64,000 nt of DNA, taken from contig CM070877.1 of assembly GCA_036365515.1 (NCBI GenBank), positions 65,422,522 through 65,486,521 on the forward strand, read 5' to 3'. Source of the stretch: Torymus aiolomorphi. Its lineage: Eukaryota; Arthropoda; Insecta; Hymenoptera; Torymidae. Below, piece after piece: positions 43,575 to 54,908 of this stretch. Below the pieces are notes generated by a model, which had not been told where the DNA came from, did no database searches, and worked only from the letters and a program-made list of their open reading frames with translations. Within the stretch, counting starts at the first letter, position 1. Each line of letters begins with the position of its first letter. The position numbers and the translations under genes are program-made.

Positions 43575-45779
43575 TTATTTGAATAAAATAGTAAATAACA
43601 AATTAGTTGAAGGTTTACCAGATAAATTGGAAAAAATAGATATGAAATGTGCAAATTGTATACAAAGTAAAATGGCAAATATACCGTTTGAAAATAATCG
43701 AACAAAAACGAAAGAAATCCTAAAACGTACTAGAATCTTTTGCATTAAGAATAAGTCAGAAACTGCAAGTTGTTTTATTGAATTCGTAAATTTAGTAGAA
43801 AATAAATTTAACCTTTAGGCTGCGGGGAAATTTCAGTACAAATTGACCTCTCAGAATATGTAAAATGTATACATAATATCACTGGATATCTCAGATAGAG
43901 TCGCTGACCTGACTGCTGGTCCATATATCGACCAGCCCCGCAGGCAACGTAAAGTACAATGTAAGAAAATTTGTCTCTTTTGTTATGAAGATTTGAGAGG
44001 GTATTTCTATGTAATTTCACGCGTTGAATATGAAAAAAATAGTAACAAAATTCTCGCAGACACCCTTGACCTTGAAAATTTCAAGGTCAAGAATGTTTTG
44101 AGAAATTTTAAAACTATTTGTTATGTATTCAGAACATCAAATTTGATCTAAAAACTTCAAATATTCTTTGTCTCTAGAGTGGTCCATATATCGACCACCC
44201 TCGCAGCTAAAAGGTTAATAAGACTATTAAAAAGATGCAATGTGATAACGGTAGAGAATATCTAAATCGCGAAATTTTCGATTTTGTAAAATCAAAAGGA
44301 ACAGAATTATTGACATGTCCACCCTACGTCCACGAATTAAATGGAGTAGCGAAGAGATATAATAGATCATCAATGGATATAGGTAGATGTTTAATGAGGG
44401 AAGCAAAAATTCATAGAAGATATTGGCCGGAAATAATGAAAACGGTAGCTTATTTGAAAAATCGAACAATTGCAAACACGTCAGAGAATAAAACTCCTTA
44501 TGAAATATTTTTGGGGATAAAGCCAAATGTTAAAAATTTAAAAATTTACGGAAGTAGAGTCTTCGTAAGAGTTCCGGAAGCTCTAAGGAAAAGTAACTGG
44601 GATAATAAGGCACAACTACGTGTATTAGTAGGATACGTTGAAAACGGTTATAAAGTCTTAGTTGATAATAAAGTAATTACTGCAAGGCATGTTGATGTAA
44701 TAGAAGATAGTATAAAGTTAATCTGTTTAGAAAACGAAAATAGTGATTCTGAAATTAACGTAGAATTAAATGAAACGAACAACAGCGGTTCTGAATATCC
44801 TTCTCACTCTACTGCGACCTTCGGGGAAAGTAGAGGAGAGCAAATTGATTTAATCGATGCGAATAATGTAAACGATAACGAATCTGATAACGAAGACAAC
44901 GAAAATAGAGATAGACTAACAATACCGCGAAAATCTCAAAGAAAGAAAAGTCCAGTAAATAGATACGGAAATTCAGTTACTCATTTTATTTATGTAAATT
45001 ATATTGATGCAAATGTACCAAATACATTCGAGGAGGCGATAAACTCCAGCGAATATAAACAATGGCAAATAGCAATGGATTCCGAAATAAACAGTTTAAA
45101 GAAAAATGACACATGGCAAATTGTCGAAAGGGCAAAAGATAAAAAGGTCATTGATGTTAAATGGGTTTATAAAAAGAAAAATAACGATACTTATAAAGCG
45201 AGATTAGTTGTAAGAGGATTCCAACAAAAAGAATATGTTGAAAATGTTTATTCACCTGTAGGTAAAATGCAAACGTTGAAAATTTTATTGTCTTACAGTT
45301 GTAAAAATAATTTGTTTATAGCACAAATGGATGTTGAAACGGCATTTTTAAATGGCAATGTAAAATCAGAAGTGTATATTAATGAACCAAAAGGTTATGA
45401 AACTGGAGACAATAAAGTTTGCAAATTGCAAAAGGCTCTGTATGGTCTCAGAGAAAGTCCTAGAGCATGGTATGATTGTTTCAGCGAATATGTAGAGAAA
45501 TTAAATTTTGTAAGAAGTAACTATGATTACTGTCTATATGTAAATAATACAAGCAAAGATTCAATATATATACTAGTTTTTGTAGATGATCTCTTAATTT
45601 GTTGTAAAGATAAAAATAAAATAAACAAAGTAAAAGCAAGTTTAATGGAAAGATTTATAATGAACGATTTGGGCAAAATTAACCAATATATTGGCTTCGA
45701 TATTGAATATAGTGAAGACAGAAGTAAAATGACTTTATACGAAATATATCGAATCATTGGCTATAAAATACAACCTTGA
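43575..45779 (+). pseudogene. Copia 2 integrase and reverse transcriptase, split by a MITE
   Basis: The first part (to 43810) has the integrase zinc-region Cys pair (MKCANCIQSK) and an internal loss before CIKNKSETASCF. A MITE (43812-44214) then interrupts; both sides are in the same frame once it and one TTAA are discounted. After it come MQCDNGREYLN (catalytic Asp) and ELNGVAKRYNRSS, where the usual catalytic Glu is Lys. RT follows: EYKQWQIAMDSEINSLKK, IAQMDVETAFLNG, ALYGLRESPRAWYD, and the FVDD box in ILVFVDDLLICC. The frame breaks at about 45770. Confidence 0.85.
43812..44214. mobile_element. piggyBac-type MITE in a TTAA site
   Basis: Flanked by TTAA (43808-43811 and 44215-44218). Tips are inverted: cctttaggctgcgg and its near complement. 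The block ggtccatatatcgacca occurs near each end (43918 and 44180). It splits copia 2 Pol. Confidence 0.85.
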
Positions 45780-46521
45780 AAATGCAAAATTATACGATAC
45801 TCCAATGGAGAGTAATATAAAATTAGAACAAGCAAATTAAATAGATGAAAGATTAAAATACAGAAATTTAATCGGCGAATTATTATATATCAGTACAGGC
45901 ACAAGGCCAGATATAACATATAGCGTTAATTATTTAAGTCGTTACCAAAGTTGTTATGACCAAAGATATTTTAAATATGCATTGAGAATTTTGAAATACT
46001 TATTTAAGACTAAAGATTTAAAGCTAACGTACTATGATAATGTTAACAGCAAAGTATTAGATTGTATGGTAGATTCTGACTATGCAGGAGATAACGTAGA
46101 TAGAAAATCTACAACAGGTTTTGTAATTAGATTATATGGAAATTTAATTTTTTGGAAAGCGCATAAACAAAGTACAGTAACAAAATGTTCTACTTTTGCA
46201 GAATATACTACTATGTCCGAAGCAGTGATAGAAATCTTATTCATTAAAAATTTATTATGCGAATCATTTAACGTAAAATTTGATAAACCAATTAAAATGT
46301 ATGAAGATAACTCAGGCGCAATTGCAATCGCAAAATTTGGTAATTTTACAAAAAACTCAAAGCACATTGAAGTGCAGTATCACTACGTTAATGAAAACTA
46401 CGAAAATGGAATAATTGATGTTGTAAAAATAGACTCAGAATTTAATCTAGCTGGTATGTTAACAAAGAGTTTAGATAAGACGAAGTTTTTGAAAAATAGA
46501 AAAGCGTTGAGAGTGATTTGA
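45780..46521 (+). pseudogene. Copia 2 RNase H
   Basis: After a frameshift, LIGELLYISTGTRPDITYSVN is readable at 45870-45935, then an open frame from 45982: MRILKYLFKTKDLKL, MVDSDYAGDNVDRKSTTGF, IFWKAHKQ, TFAEYTTMSEA, MYEDNSGAIAIA and KHIEVQYHYVNE. These are the standard copia RNase H blocks with the catalytic acids kept. Confidence 0.85.
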
Positions 46522-46619
46522 AATAAAAGAAATCTATTAAAGATGCGATACTTAAAATTACTGTATGATTGAATGAAAGAATGAACATTTAATTATAATG
46601 TTGAAAATTCAAGGAGGCG

Positions 46620-46954
46620 TGTTGGAATATGTGAATGTTTCAACATGCAGCGCGCTGTACGCGAGGATAGGTACAATGGTATGCGCGTCTGCCAAGCGAC
46701 GGCAGACGACACACACATGAGTGTCTCCCCACTCCAGTATGTCTGTATGAGAGTTGCGTGAGACGCGAGAGCAGTGTAGCGCAATAAGAATGTTTCTTAC
46801 TCTCTCGCTATTCAACTGGGATGTAAGTCGGACGTGCCGACTGGTGTTTTTGCCACTAAAATAAAGTCTCTATATTTATCTCTCTCTCTCTATTAAATAA
46901 TGGTTTCTTAATTTACCACAAACCTCAACACTATTAATTATCCAAACCTCAACA
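46620..46954 (+). repeat. 3' LTR of copia element 2
   Basis: Begins tgttggaatatg right after the purine tract and ends cctcaaca. It contains aataaa (about 46860) and a (TC)n stretch. The terminus could instead be the cctcaaca at 46930. Confidence 0.7.
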
Positions 46955-48383
46955 GTTTCCCTATGTAATTCAATAGTCAAAATATGTGCAGCTTCAACTC
47001 GATGTACGTGACGTTTTCTCATTAACCAGCAAACTTCCAAAGTGTCGTACGATTAAAATAAAGGAGAAAAAAAGTTGACGCGTTTCTCGTTCGGAAAACA
47101 TGATAGGCACATGACAAGATACAATTTTGATGACAGTAAGTTATGACTAATTCAAGGTAAGGCGATATAATTCGCCAGCAGAGGGCCCACGTTCGATGAG
47201 ATCATCCGTGGCAAAGACGAACGGTCGTCCGGATGTCAGTCGCGAATATTGTCTTGTCGCGTGAACATATCCGTCGCAACGTGTCATGAGTGTATTGTGA
47301 GGATTCTGAAGTGTGCCGTGTGCCTCTCTTGTACCCCATGGAATTGTTGTGCGCGAGTATGTTATGTAGATAGTGATTCAACGCAAAAATTCGAGTGTAC
47401 CGTTCCACGAGAGTGTTGCGAAAGTGTAATCTATGATGATGTGGTCTTATGGGATGTGAAGTTACGGTTTTTCCATTTTTCCAAGCCGTGCGCGTGGGTG
47501 CTGGTCACTCGCTGTGCAATACAGAGAGGCTATACACAACAGTTGTAAAAAAACCATAAAAAAACCCATGGATCTGAAATTTTTTTATGTGGGTACACTT
47601 ACCATGGTACAGAGAGGCTATACACAAAAGTTATAAAATACACCATAAAAACCCCATAGACTCCCCATAAGACTACATATTCATGAATAATGTACCATTA
47701 ATTTCCAAAATCCGATAAAATATCGAAAACCCCATAAAATCCCCCATAAAAACTATGAGTCTGAAAATTTTTTACGTAGGTACACTTACCATGGTACAGA
47801 GAGGCTATACACAAAAGTTATAAAATACACCATAAAAACCCCATAGACACTCCATAAGACTATATATTCATGAATCATGTACCATTAGCTTCCAAAATCC
47901 GATAAAATATCTAAAACCCCATAAAAAACCCATGAATCTGAAAATTTTTTATTTAGGTACACTTGTCATGGTATAAAGAGGCTATATGCAAAAGTTATAA
48001 AATACACCTATATGTGTGTGTCTGTGTGTGGGTGTCTGCGTGTGTGCGTGTGCGCGCGTGCGTGCGCGTGTGTGCGTATGCTGGCGCCGGTATGTGCGCG
48101 TGTGTGTCTGTGTGTGCGTGCGTGTGCGTGCTGGCGTCGGTATGGGTGCGCGTGTGTATGCCTGTGTGTGCGTGTGTGCGCGGATGCGCGTGTGCGTGCG
48201 CGTGCGCGTGCGTGGGTGTTCTCTCCAGAATATGCTTTGCGCACGCGTGCACACACACACACATACGTGCACCGCTTTTATCCCCACCCCTCGCTATGCG
48301 TCATCGGACTTCTTGACCTTGACCCCAGCTGGCGCCCGTGGTTGAGATCAGGTTTGTTGTGACGGCCCATAACGAGGGGTATA
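46955..48383 (-). repeat. Outer right TIR of Polinton-type relic
   Basis: Inverse of 28534-29550. Its first ~390 bp (46962-47345) also repeat 39513-39899 directly. From 47550 to 48000 a ~190-bp block (tacacttaccatggtacaga, gattttatcg pattern) is repeated in tandem, and 48005-48270 is a TG-rich tract matching the CA-rich tract of the left TIR. Confidence 0.85.
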
Positions 48384-48513
48384 CTACTAAAGGGGACTCC
48401 AATTCTTCCTGATTCCCTTTTCGAACTTACTTAGCACCATACTTATAGGTACGACGACGGCCATGGATGGCAGAGCTGCTTACAGGTATCCTAAGCAGCG
48501 TCTGGCGGGGGGG
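48384..48513 (+). other. Probable 3' tail of the gypsy element with polypurine tract
   Basis: Ends in tctggcggggggg directly before an LTR, the position of a polypurine tract that primes plus-strand synthesis. It would join the gypsy element broken off at 28533. This link is inference; no shared coding frame proves it. Confidence 0.45.
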
Positions 48514-48763
48514 TGTAACGCGTGCGCGAGGTAGGTAAATCGGGATTCGAATTACCTGCACCGAGCAGGCATGCTCACTGGGAGCGCGAGCGCGCGAACA
48601 TCCCGACCGGATTGAAACAATCTCGCAACGCGTAATATGCCCGTCGCGTACCCGCGAAGCTGCTACGGCTTTATGCGAGTCACGACAGCCATCTTCGTGT
48701 TTGTCATCGCGCCGTGAACTTCTCTCCCGCGTCTCTTGTAAGTTTATAGTGAGGCACCTACAG

Positions 48764-48861
<98 letters not shown>

Positions 48862-49618
48862 GGCGCCGCGTGTGCCACGAGCAAGACACGAGGCAGCGAG
48901 CAAGGAGGCGGCAGCCAGCCTACCTGTCTGCCGATCCTATTCAGCGAGTAGGAGAGAGTGAGAGAGAGACATAGAGCGCAACTACTGCGCAAGCGAGAGA
49001 GACAGCGAGAGAGAGCCGAGTGCACCGATTGCTCCTTCAAAAGTAAGTCTTATACTCTCATTTCTCGCGTTACATGAAAAGGTTTGCCCGGAAATCGCCC
49101 CGTACAAGCTTTCTATACCGTGTACGTGTGGGTGTGTGTCAGCCCGTCGTACTTTAACACCGCGCGAGAGAGAAGCAGATTCGCCGCGCACCGTATCGTT
49201 CGCGCGTTTGAATATTAACTGTCACGTGCGAACTAACTTATTGTTTTAATCATCATGTGCGTCGTGCTTGTAATTATTATTGTTTGTAATATACTGTGAT
49301 ATCTAGTTACTCGTCGCGTTGTTCATTACAACCTGTCCTTCTCCCGGATACCGCCGCCTCCGCGGGAAAACGACTCCGCCGGTCGTTTTCATATCTGAGC
49401 GTAGCGGCCGCGCGCTTTACTCTTCGAGCGTGCGCTTTTCACTCAGCGATCTAATTAGTTGGAAAGCGAAGTTCGCGTGCGATCTTCGCGTTGTTTTCGG
49501 GATTCCAGGAGTAGATCCCCGGGCAAATCATTTTAGTCTGACACCCGCGGCACCGTGTACTAGGGTATCGCTGGCCTGTGGCTTTTTGGGATTTTCCCCC
49601 ACTACCCATCCCGTTACA
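48514..49618 (+). repeat. Gypsy-type LTR (probable 3' LTR) with (AG)n expansion
   Basis: Starts tgtaacgcg, ends cccgttaca; homologous to the solo LTR at 9874-10945. A long pure AG tract (48766-48859) replaces the short GA-rich stretch of the other copy. A matching target duplication is not seen. Confidence 0.8.
48766..48859. repeat. (AG)n microsatellite inside LTR
   Basis: About 47 uninterrupted AG units. The minus-strand Leu-Ser frame through it is an artefact. Confidence 0.97.
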
Positions 49619-49666
49619 CCATTTCACACTAACACATTCAACTCTAACAGAAAAATGTTACTTAGG

Positions 49667-50969
49667 TATTTGGGAATTCAATAATTTGAATTCCCGCGGT
49701 TACACTCAGCTCGGTGCGACTCACGGCGCTGCCACGGCGCGGCAGCACCTCGCGGCCTCTCGGCGGAACAGCCGGGACGCTACACTGATTAACAAGGTAA
49801 ATTCGCGCTGTTTCGGTCTCTCTCGCTCTCTCACATGCAAATGTGAGAGAGATTGTGTTTTGATTAGCGAAGTGAATCTTCACGAGGAAGAAGACGGATA
49901 TGCTCTCACTCGACTCTCAATCTCAAACTCTCTCGTCATCTGGACGGCGTGCTCGCCACGAGCCGCATGGCCAAGTCACACGGCATTCTCACTACTCAAA
50001 GTCTCTCTCTTTCTGCAACGGTCGACCACGAAGAATATCAGTGTGCACGTTCGGAAACTCTCAAGTCGGATAAACCAAGTGTGGTCTCGCTCACTCTACT
50101 CAAATCATTCTACTCAAATAGTTTCCATGGAATGGTCGGCCTCGTGGAGAAACTCACTGTGCACATTCGGCGATTCTCAAGTGAAACCTTCAAGTGTGAT
50201 GCCTGTCGCTTTCTCAACATGGACTGCTGCTCGGCAACATCTCATATGGCGTCGTCTCGCACGGCAGGGTTCACGCAGCAGTGTCTCTTACACGGAAACT
50301 TCTCACACGGCGGTGATACTCAAGCGGCATCTTTTCACCGGCGCTCGATGGTTCGAGCGCACCACAAGGCAATATCTCACGCGGCATCTGCTGTACTCTG
50401 GAGGCTGCTCTCAGCAAGGAAACTTCACTGGTATTCTCAGCTGGCTGTTCTCATCTGACGCAACTCACCTGCTGCTGTATCATCGGCTTTCTCTCACGCT
50501 TTCCGGATTAATAGAATCGCTTCAAAGCCAGGTAACCTCTCACACATGCACAGCCATTTTGTTGATACACGTAAGCAGTGGTACAATGTGAATGTACTCT
50601 GCACATGCGATGTTCGGTAACTCTCAGATCAAGTTAATCAATAATATTAACTGTGATCATTTCTGTAAGCAGTGCCTTCACTGTACGGGAATCTCTCAGC
50701 ATAACTCAAATTTCTCAGCAAACTCATCCACACTCACACAGGAAACCTCATACACTCAAATTTTAACACTCATACACACAAACAATTATGTAACAGTCAT
50801 ACACTCAACCTATTTATTGTAACATTTACACACATTTTATATTACACATTGTATATTTTATAGTTATTTTCAATATATTATAGTTTAATTTACAAAAGTG
50901 TTTGGCTCTCAATTTTTATTGTAAACACCCACAGCATGTCCTCATTATAAATTATGGCATTCTCAAACA
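49667..50969 (+). repeat. 5' LTR of CTCA-rich BEL/Pao element
   Basis: The first two bases are TA where the 3' copy has TG. It includes a perfect 10-bp hairpin, tctctcacat / atgtgagaga, with a 4-nt loop at about 49830. The long open frame across it (to 50591) has no protein signature. Confidence 0.9.
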
Positions 50970-50972
50970 TTT

Positions 50973-50986
50973 TGGTCCTTCGAGCC
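50973..50986 (+). other. Primer-binding site (tggtccttcgagcc)
   Basis: Lies three bases after the 5' LTR and is identical to the site at 15210-15223. Confidence 0.75.
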
Positions 50987-51060
50987 GGATAAAACGTGCT
51001 GTGGTGTGTATGAGAGTCAGTGCATTTACTCATTACTAAACTGTTTACATGTATTGGATC

Positions 51061-51228
51061 ATGGCTGAGGATGCTGGGGCCAAGGAGATTGACATACTCA
51101 TGGATGCGATTCTCACCAGTGACTTGGACACGCTCAATATTCAAACGGACAACCTCAAGGAAGGAACGGACAAACTCTTCACTACATACGAATTACTGTG
51201 TGGACGTACGAATTCAGCGCTGCCTTAG
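51061..51228 (+). pseudogene. BEL/Pao Gag N-terminal fragment
   Basis: A 55-residue frame from ATG 51061 (MAEDAGAKEIDILMDAIL) to TAG 51226-51228. Leucines at 13, 18, 25, 32 and 39, all encoded CTC, give a heptad spacing that fits the coiled coil at the start of BEL Gag. Later Gag is recognisable only in scraps (KMHYSSHLRLVE near 51290), with breaks between. Confidence 0.5.
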
Positions 51229-52159
51229 CAGTTAACTCAGCAAGATGCCCCACAGAAATTCTCTATGGACATCTCAACCCAAAGTGAGACATTGAAAATG
51301 CATTACTCATCACACTTGCGCCTAGTGGAATTATCTTACATATATTGTGGCTTTCACAATAATCAACGGTTGCATCGAGATGGAGAGATGCAATTTTGCT
51401 ACAATTACAATGTGCGTTACGTTTTTGGGATTTTATTCAGTAATACTGCATATCCACCATAGGTGCAATATGAAGGAACTCTCACTATATATGGATCATA
51501 TTCAAAATCACTAAAAACTGGATTTCGGCGCAATCACCCACACTCAAGGTCAACTCAGATGCAACACTCATTTAGTCAATTTTCATCAATGGCACCTGCA
51601 TTTTGGAATCCTACGACACCGGTTACATCTCAAAATCTTGGATTATCATTCTAATCAAAATCAGAATTGATATTGGTATACTCAACGCTTCATGGGAACG
51701 CTCATCTATCCCAACCATTAGATCTTGAGGTTAGGATCACTGCTCATCAAATGCCAAGTCTCATCTACAATACCGTCAGAATTATGTGAACACTTTATTT
51801 GGATTTATGCAAAGAAAAACTTTATTGGCTCATCGGATATTTTGGCAGCCTCAACTTGTGGATGTGCTAGATCATCAAACTTAACCTCAAACAAGGTGGC
51901 AAAATGGAGCCCATATTACATCATGGTAGTGCTCACTCGGATTCGCATTCAACATGATGCATTCTCAATTGACATTACAAGGGTGTATTGTTAAATCAAG
52001 GTGTCATTTTAATGTGTAATTTACACCACGTTAGTGCTGACTATTATAGTCAAATTATGAAACATAACCTTATCAAGGGCAGTGTGATAGAACCTATGGC
52101 AAAATCATCAATGTTGGCTGGTCATGACTCAAATAACTCAAATCAGCTGTTCAACGGAG

Positions 52160-54750
52160 AAAAGGTACATCAAGATCGGATGGCACTTAACGCAGAAGAA
52201 TTAAGGAAATTACTCACACGCTTCTGGGTTAAGAAGAACCACTCTCAACAACCAGAGGCAAACTCAAGAAGAAAGAAGCATTGTGTAAGCAGCACATTGT
52301 TCACACAATGAAAATATCAAGTAAGGTTATCTCAACCCATCAGCTGATGTACTGAACAACTCATTTGGCAAAGCTGAAGCGTACTAAAAACTGTTATTGT
52401 TAATTGCACTCATGACAGCACCTACAAAAAATGGTGCTACATATTTATGGATAAATAAACCGGATCAACTCATGCACTTCGTGTTAGCTAAATTCACATA
52501 TGGAACGCGAGCAACGTTACTTGGATATCTGCACTCTTCTTCAGCTGGTGACGAATAAAGAAACTAATTATCAACTGGCAACAGACTCAATCCTTTTTGT
52601 AAGAGTATGGATAACAACTTCGGGGGATTTGCATCAGCGTACACACTCATTGACAAGCGCCATGCAGTTACCAGGATTCTGCACGGCGGGCGGCTATTCA
52701 TTAAATAAATAGCAAATACAAGTGGCAGATGTTTCTCAAGAAATTACTCACAATTCAACAGCAATTAAGCGGTTGATTCTGATGATTGCGTCACTAAATT
52801 ACTCAAATTATAACGGATCTAACTATCAAATAAATTCACTTTAGAATTATATTGCCGCTCACTCAAGAAAGATTCACAATTGGATAATTCTTTCTCAAAA
52901 CTCACCACTACTCGATCCCGCATGGACAATCTCATCTGTGGATATTCTTTCAAATTCTCCTACAAGAGCTGTGGCTACTCAAGTACTCATGGGACAAACA
53001 AGTTCAACTCAATTGCGAAGAATGGCTGCACCTTCGAGAAGATTTCATTCAACTGGATTCGGGTCTCAAAATTAATGGCTTTTCGAATGCTTCGCAACAG
53101 GCAACAGCTACAGCACTCAATATTATATCCACATTTCTCACGATTGGATTATTATTTATAGTCTCATCAAGGCGGAAGGCAACACTCAACCCATACTCCA
53201 TATCAAGGTTGGAGTTCAGAGCGGCAAGGTTTACTCAAGGTATGCTTGGACAATTTACAGTTGCTAAGCTCTCATGTTCATTTATGGACAGATCAGAATA
53301 TGGTATGCACACTCATAATCTCACGTGCCTCACAATGGAAGAAATCTGTTGGAACCAGGGTTATACTCAGCCAAAGAGTAATTCCAACAACCAAGGGAAG
53401 ACAATCATCATCGACATCTCAAGCTGACTTACAAAAAAGGAACACTTTCCAGAAAGAGGCAAAGGTCACACTCACTGCAGCTACATCGCATTAGGACAAT
53501 TCATATTCATGGAATCTCGTCAATCAACACTCATTATGCAATAGATTACTCAACAATTACGGGCTAAGTTATGTTAGCTTGTAATCATTTCAAGGCAAAA
53601 TTCAACCGAGACGAGACTCACAGCTGATCTGATCAGCAAGAAAAAAAAAATCTTCTGGATCAAGGAAACTCAGCGAGTTCATTTCCATCTGAACTTACTA
53701 TGCTGAAAATTCTCAAGTCCCACAGAATCATCTATTCAATAGATTGACTGTATACATTCACTCAGAAGGAATTATCAACGTAGGAGGTCGGTTACAAAAC
53801 TCAACTAGAATATCACTCAACATCCAGCTACATTTCAACGGCACAGTCAACTCATCACTGATCATTCGGCATTCTCACATAACAATATTTCTCGGTGGCA
53901 CCGAGAAAACTCACTCTGCACACATCAGGCAGGAAATTTGGATTATTGGAAGCAGAGTTCCGGCCAAGTTATTTACTCGAGATTCTGTAACTTGTGCAAG
54001 GTATCGGACTCATCGGACTCAGCAACTCATGGGGGCAACTATCCAGGACGCTGGACCACCCCATCTCCACCCTTCACTCACACTGGGATCAATTTAGCAG
54101 GACCACTCATCAACTCATCGAAGGGACGTGAATCCAAAAACATACAAGTGCTGGATTTGTATTTGTGTGCTCTCTCTCACAGCATTGTCATCAGCTGTTC
54201 ATCTATACATGGTCAGTGGCTACTCATCCGAATGGTTTCAATACGGCATACATATAGTTTATTTCAAATGGAGAACTACCTTCGCAACATTCTCTACAAC
54301 AAACTCAACTTGGTACAACTCTCATCAATGATGGCACTCCATGGATACTCAACCCACCTGCAGCATTTCGTATGATGTAAGTGGAAAGCAGTGGTGAATT
54401 CAATAATATTTCATCGTCAACAGACCATGAACAAAATTATTCTCAAATTGGAGTTTCATCATCCTTGCTGACTCAATTGAAGGTTTGCTCAACTCAAAGC
54501 CGTTACAACCACTCCAAAAGGATTCAGAAGATACACTCACTTTGGCTCGGTTCTCATCATCAAGGTATTAACTCAATGTTTTACTTGGTTTCTAACTGTC
54601 AACGCATTTCAGCTGTCCAGTTGGGAAACTCCTTCATGGATGACTCAGTAACTCTGGCAGCAAGTCTGCTCAACAACGGTCTCAATCAACATCAGGAAGG
54701 CATCACTCATCTTACGAAACCAAGTGGAATTCATGGAACTCAATACGGAT
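52160..54750 (+). pseudogene. BEL/Pao Pol remnants (RT start, RNase H, integrase)
   Basis: Readable pieces in different frames: LRKLLTRFWVKKN near 52200 (RT start), VHLWTDQNMVCTLIISRASQW near 53270 (RNase H), and the integrase region 53744-54330 with TVYIHSEGIINVGGRLQNS, ARYRTHRTQQLMG, PPFTHTGINLAGPL and SSAVHLYMVSGYSSE. Frame changes occur near 54020 and 54130. Extra or altered residues often coincide with ctca or actc, for instance at the integrase EKTHSAHIRQ, where related proteins have a shorter EKTxAHIRQ. Not functional as read. Confidence 0.7.
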
Positions 54751-54908
54751 AATCCTCATATAGTATATGGGTACTCTCAGAAGATATAGGACTACATCAT
54801 TAAGAAACTCAAGACGGCCACCGCTCAATCTACTCGGAATTCAGCAACTCGCCATCGTACCAGTACCCTCGGAATTTAAATCAACCTAGCGGTTGATGGC
54901 GGGCGGAA

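Larger units (their letters stand above)
42528..46954 (+). mobile_element. 5'-truncated copia element 2 with 3' LTR
   Basis: Gag through RNase H (42528-46521), a purine tract (aaggaggcg, 46611-46619) and a 3' LTR. No 5' LTR: it abuts the end of copia 1. It is a different family from copia 1 by sequence. Confidence 0.8.
28534..48383 (+). mobile_element. Polinton/Maverick-type (adintovirus-like) relic, 19.9 kb
   Basis: The outer ends are inverted: tatacccctcgctatgggcc at 28534 and its near complement ending at 48383, extending inward over about 1.4 kb or more. Between them, 35258-38470 holds a same-strand cluster of Polinton-type genes (ATPase fragment, capsid fragment, adenain-like protease, and others). 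A protein-primed DNA polymerase and a retroviral-type integrase, which define autonomous Polintons, are not visible. Later insertions (two copia elements, a MITE) and tandem expansions inflate the length. A 6-bp target duplication was looked for and not found. Confidence 0.7.

Noticed and set aside
48766..48859. Ser/Leu or Arg/Glu repeat protein
   Set aside because: Frames through a pure (AG)n microsatellite in an LTR.
49578..50591. 337-aa ORF
   Set aside because: Runs across an LTR end, flank and the BEL 5' LTR; the same reading breaks in the near-identical 3' LTR because of single-base indels.
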